Of a stretch of DNA of 6,898 bases, positions 5,234 to 6,898 are shown in pieces (position 1 is the first letter of the stretch; every line of letters begins with the position of its first letter). A program made the translations under genes and the position numbers. Below the pieces are notes generated by a model that saw only the letters and a program-made list of their open reading frames with translations, did no database searches and had not been told where the DNA came from. The stretch spans positions 1 through 6,898 of the forward strand of contig CAYZDV010000106.1 in assembly GCA_964477275.1 (NCBI GenBank), read 5' to 3'. Source of the DNA: CAYZDV01 sp964477275. GTDB lineage: Bacteria; Acidobacteriota; Aminicenantia; Aminicenantales; Aminicenantaceae.

Positions 5234-6703
5234 TTAGCCTCCTCTCCTGATTTGCAACGCCTTCTGGTAGAGCTTGATGTATTTTCTGGCCGCCGTCACC
5301 CAGGAGAAATTCTCCTTGAGGCCGGCCCGCATGAGCCTTTCCCAGGTCTCTGACTGATTGTAGCAATCCAGGGCATCCTTTATCGCCTGGAGCAGTCCCC
5401 GGGCGGAATACTCCTTGAAGACAAACCCGTTGCCCTTCGAGGTCTCAGGGTCAAAAGGCTTGACCGTCTCTCCCAGGCCGCCGGTGGCCCGGACCAGAGG
5501 AACAGTCCCGTATCTGAAGCTGTAGAGCTGGTTGAGGCCGCAGGGCTCATAAAGGGAGGGGATGAGGAAAATGTCCGCCCCGGCAGCAACCTTATGGGTC
5601 AGGGCAGGGCTCGCTTCGAATTTCACCGCCATCTTCCGGGGGTATTTCTTCTGAGCCTCGGAGAGGAAGTAGTGGTATTTCTCTTCGCCCCTGCCGAGGA
5701 TGACCAGGGCCAGCCGCATCTTCATCAGCTCCTCCAGCGCGTCGAGCAGGAGGTCGAACCCTTTCTGGGCGCTCATGTAGGAGACAATGCCCAGCAGAGG
5801 GGTGCGCGCGGAGACAGACAGGCCGAACTCCCGGATGAGGTCGAGCTTGCATTTTCGCTTCCCGGTCAAATCCCGCGCTGAATAATTGGCGGCGATATAG
5901 GGGTCTGTCTCCGGGTTCCAGGTTTCATAGTCCACGCCGTTGCGGATGCTGAAGAGCGCGTCCCGCCGCCTTCTGATAATCTCCTCCAGGCCGCAGCCGT
6001 GCTTTCTGGTCTGGATTTCCCGGCGGTAGGAGGAGCTCACCGTGTTGAGGATATCGGCGAAAACCAGGCCGGATTTCAGAAAATTGAACTTGCCGTTGAA
6101 GGACAGCCGCTCGGGAGTGAAATAATCCCAGCTCAACTGGGTCAGGGCCAGGGATTCGGGAGGGAAGCTTCCCTGGTAGGCCACGTTGTGAAGGGTGAAG
6201 ACTGTCGCCGTCTCCTTGAACAGGCGCTTGTGGATGTAGCGGGTTTTCAGGAGAACCGGGATGAGGGCTGTGGGCCAGTTGTTGCAGTGGATGATGTCGA
6301 CCGCCATCCTCCTCCTGCACAGGAATTCGAGCACAGCCCGGTTGAAGAAGGCGAACCGCTCGTCATTGTCCAGATAATCTCCGCTTCCTGTCCCGTAGAC
6401 GCTGTCCCGCCAGTAATACCGGGGGTTGTCGATGAAAAAAACCTCGTATTTGCCGAGCTCTCCCTTGTAGACGCTGGCCTTCATCTTCTGGTCGCCGAGG
6501 GGGACCTGGAGCTCGGGCATCACGCACTCCATCGGGAACGATTCGACCTCGGCGTTCCTGTATTTGGGGATGAAGACCGAGACCTCCATCCCCTGGCTGG
6601 AAAGGTATTTGGGAAGGGCACAGGCGACGTCGGCCGACTCGCCGGATTTGGCGAAGGGATAGAGCTCAGCGGAAACGTAGGCCACCCGCAGCTTCTGGTT
6701 CAT
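5234..6703 (-). CDS. glgA: Glycogen synthase (GT5 family), divergent donor site
   Basis: A GT-B fold glucosyltransferase, 489 aa (family ~475-490), extending alpha-1,4-glucan from ADP-glucose (some members use UDP-glucose). The N-terminal Rossmann domain begins VAYVSAELYPFAKSG (K19 kept). HN at 172-173, GVDYETWNPETDP (256-268), QKG (313-315, K314), EPCGLNQLY (386-394, catalytic E386) and TGGLGETV (407-414) are all family motifs. Three donor-pocket motifs are altered: the usual K-x-G-G-L-x-D loop reads KSGESAD (G to E22, L to S23), the usual HDW reads NNW (141-143), and the usual S-R-L before QKG reads SYM (Y309 in place of Arg). The protein has eight cysteines. The reading frame is intact. 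No Shine-Dalgarno sequence precedes ATG 6703, yet the protein cannot start later without losing the first beta strand. It heads the operon with trxA and trxB. Identity as GT5 is firm; normal synthase activity is less so. Confidence 0.93.
   Translation of the reverse strand: MNQKLRVAYVSAELYPFAKSGESADVACALPKYLSSQGMEVSVFIPKYRNAEVESFPMECVMPELQVPLGDQKMKASVYKGELGKYEVFFIDNPRYYWRDSVYGTGSGDYLDNDERFAFFNRAVLEFLCRRRMAVDIIHCNNWPTALIPVLLKTRYIHKRLFKETATVFTLHNVAYQGSFPPESLALTQLSWDYFTPERLSFNGKFNFLKSGLVFADILNTVSSSYRREIQTRKHGCGLEEIIRRRRDALFSIRNGVDYETWNPETDPYIAANYSARDLTGKRKCKLDLIREFGLSVSARTPLLGIVSYMSAQKGFDLLLDALEELMKMRLALVILGRGEEKYHYFLSEAQKKYPRKMAVKFEASPALTHKVAAGADIFLIPSLYEPCGLNQLYSFRYGTVPLVRATGGLGETVKPFDPETSKGNGFVFKEYSARGLLQAIKDALDCYNQSETWERLMRAGLKENFSWVTAARKYIKLYQKALQIRRGG
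5238..5243 (-). promoter_or_regulatory. trxA ribosome-binding site inside the end of glgA
   Basis: AGGAGG on the - strand, extended upstream to AGGAGAGGAGG, lies five bases before TTG 5232 and is encoded by the last sense codons of glgA (Arg-Arg-Gly-Gly). It decides the non-ATG start of trxA. Its place within the glgA reading frame suggests that ribosomes ending glgA re-initiate on trxA. Confidence 0.8.
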
Positions 6704-6714
6704 TTCAGGAATTT

Positions 6715-6743
6715 ATCTTAATCCCAGGTGCCCAAAATGTCAA
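6715..6743 (-). promoter_or_regulatory. Probable sigma70-type promoter of glgA-trxA-trxB
   Basis: On the - strand TTGACA (6743-6738, 6/6) is followed after 17 bases by TAAGAT (6720-6715, 4/6 to TATAAT). The expected transcription start is near 6708, only about five bases before the glgA ATG at 6703. No other good -10 box is visible at proper spacing. The 5' untranslated region would be nearly absent, which agrees with the missing ribosome-binding site. Confidence 0.6.
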
Positions 6744-6784
6744 ACCCGCCGGCAAGCCCGTAAGCATCTTTTTTTCCGTGGAGG

Positions 6785-6898
6785 CTAATATTTTTTAGGA
6801 TGGGTCCTGTCATGGGGTGTCCCCCGTCCGGAACTTTCTTCCGTCAGGACGGCCGGAGGCTGTTCAGCGGAACCGGCCCCAGCCCAGCTTTTCCTGGA
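6785..6898 (-). other. Upstream intergenic stretch, possibly with the 3' end of another leftward gene
   Basis: No gene can be named here. On the - strand one frame is open from the right edge for 37 codons to TAG (6787-6785); its Pro/Ser/Glu-rich translation resembles no family I know. A second frame runs ten codons and ends QEKLGWGRFR then TGA (6866-6864), which also looks like a plausible protein tail. Beyond that TGA an imperfect inverted repeat pairs CCGTCC (6825-6830) with GGACGG (6847-6852); it lacks a T-run. Either frame could be the end of the gene before glgA, or neither. Confidence 0.25.

Noticed and set aside
5999..6721. A 240-codon open frame on the + strand opposite glgA
   Set aside because: Antisense to a well-supported GT5 gene; low-complexity translation without a family pattern, produced by the GC-rich codon structure of glgA.
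6825..6852. Inverted repeat CCGTCC / GGACGG as an intrinsic terminator or operator
   Set aside because: The stem is short and imperfect with a long loop, and no T-run follows on either strand. The nearby 9-bp direct repeat has a mismatch. Too weak to call.

Overview
The window carries six protein genes of a diderm (Gram-negative) bacterium: one on the + strand and five on the - strand. Evidence for a diderm is a full-length LpxD acyltransferase of lipid A synthesis. The DNA is fairly GC-rich. The homocysteine methyltransferase/MetF fusion, the AcsE-like pterin methyltransferase and the dispersed A6-GGGG-ACAGG-CCCC-T6 palindromes would fit an uncultured Desulfobacterota-, Acidobacteriota/Aminicenantes- or Nitrospirota-like genome. 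That placement is an inference and the phylum cannot be fixed from this sequence. There are no rRNA or tRNA genes, CRISPR arrays, transposase genes or phage genes.

Layout from left to right. (1) lpxD (+) runs from the left edge to a cluster of hairpins at 1087-1170. (2) A one-carbon/methionine unit reads leftward. It starts at a perfect consensus sigma70-type promoter (3957-3928), continues through a homocysteine S-methyltransferase/methylene-THF reductase fusion (2028-3881), passes a hairpin (1997-2021), and ends with a pterin methyltransferase of the AcsE/MetH folate-domain family (1176-1967) that converges on lpxD. (3) A tightly coupled leftward operon glgA-trxA-trxB (6703 to 3992) encodes glycogen synthase, thioredoxin and thioredoxin reductase. 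Its promoter lies so close to glgA that the mRNA may be almost leaderless. The operon ends in another copy of the hairpin (3969-3993). (4) The last ~195 bases hold the glgA promoter, degenerate repeat-like sequence and perhaps the 3' end of another leftward gene.

The methionine unit looks like a rearranged cobalamin-dependent methionine synthase. MetF makes methyl-THF, the pterin methyltransferase would pass the methyl to a corrinoid protein, and the Hcy domain would methylate homocysteine. The cobalamin-binding domain itself is not in the window. In the second operon, glycogen synthesis is genetically tied to the thioredoxin system.

The most notable signals are three. A 25-nt palindrome occurs in four perfect copies, plus variants, always directly after a stop codon. 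GlgA has substitutions at several normally invariant donor-site positions. GlgA is also coupled to TrxA and TrxB in one operon.
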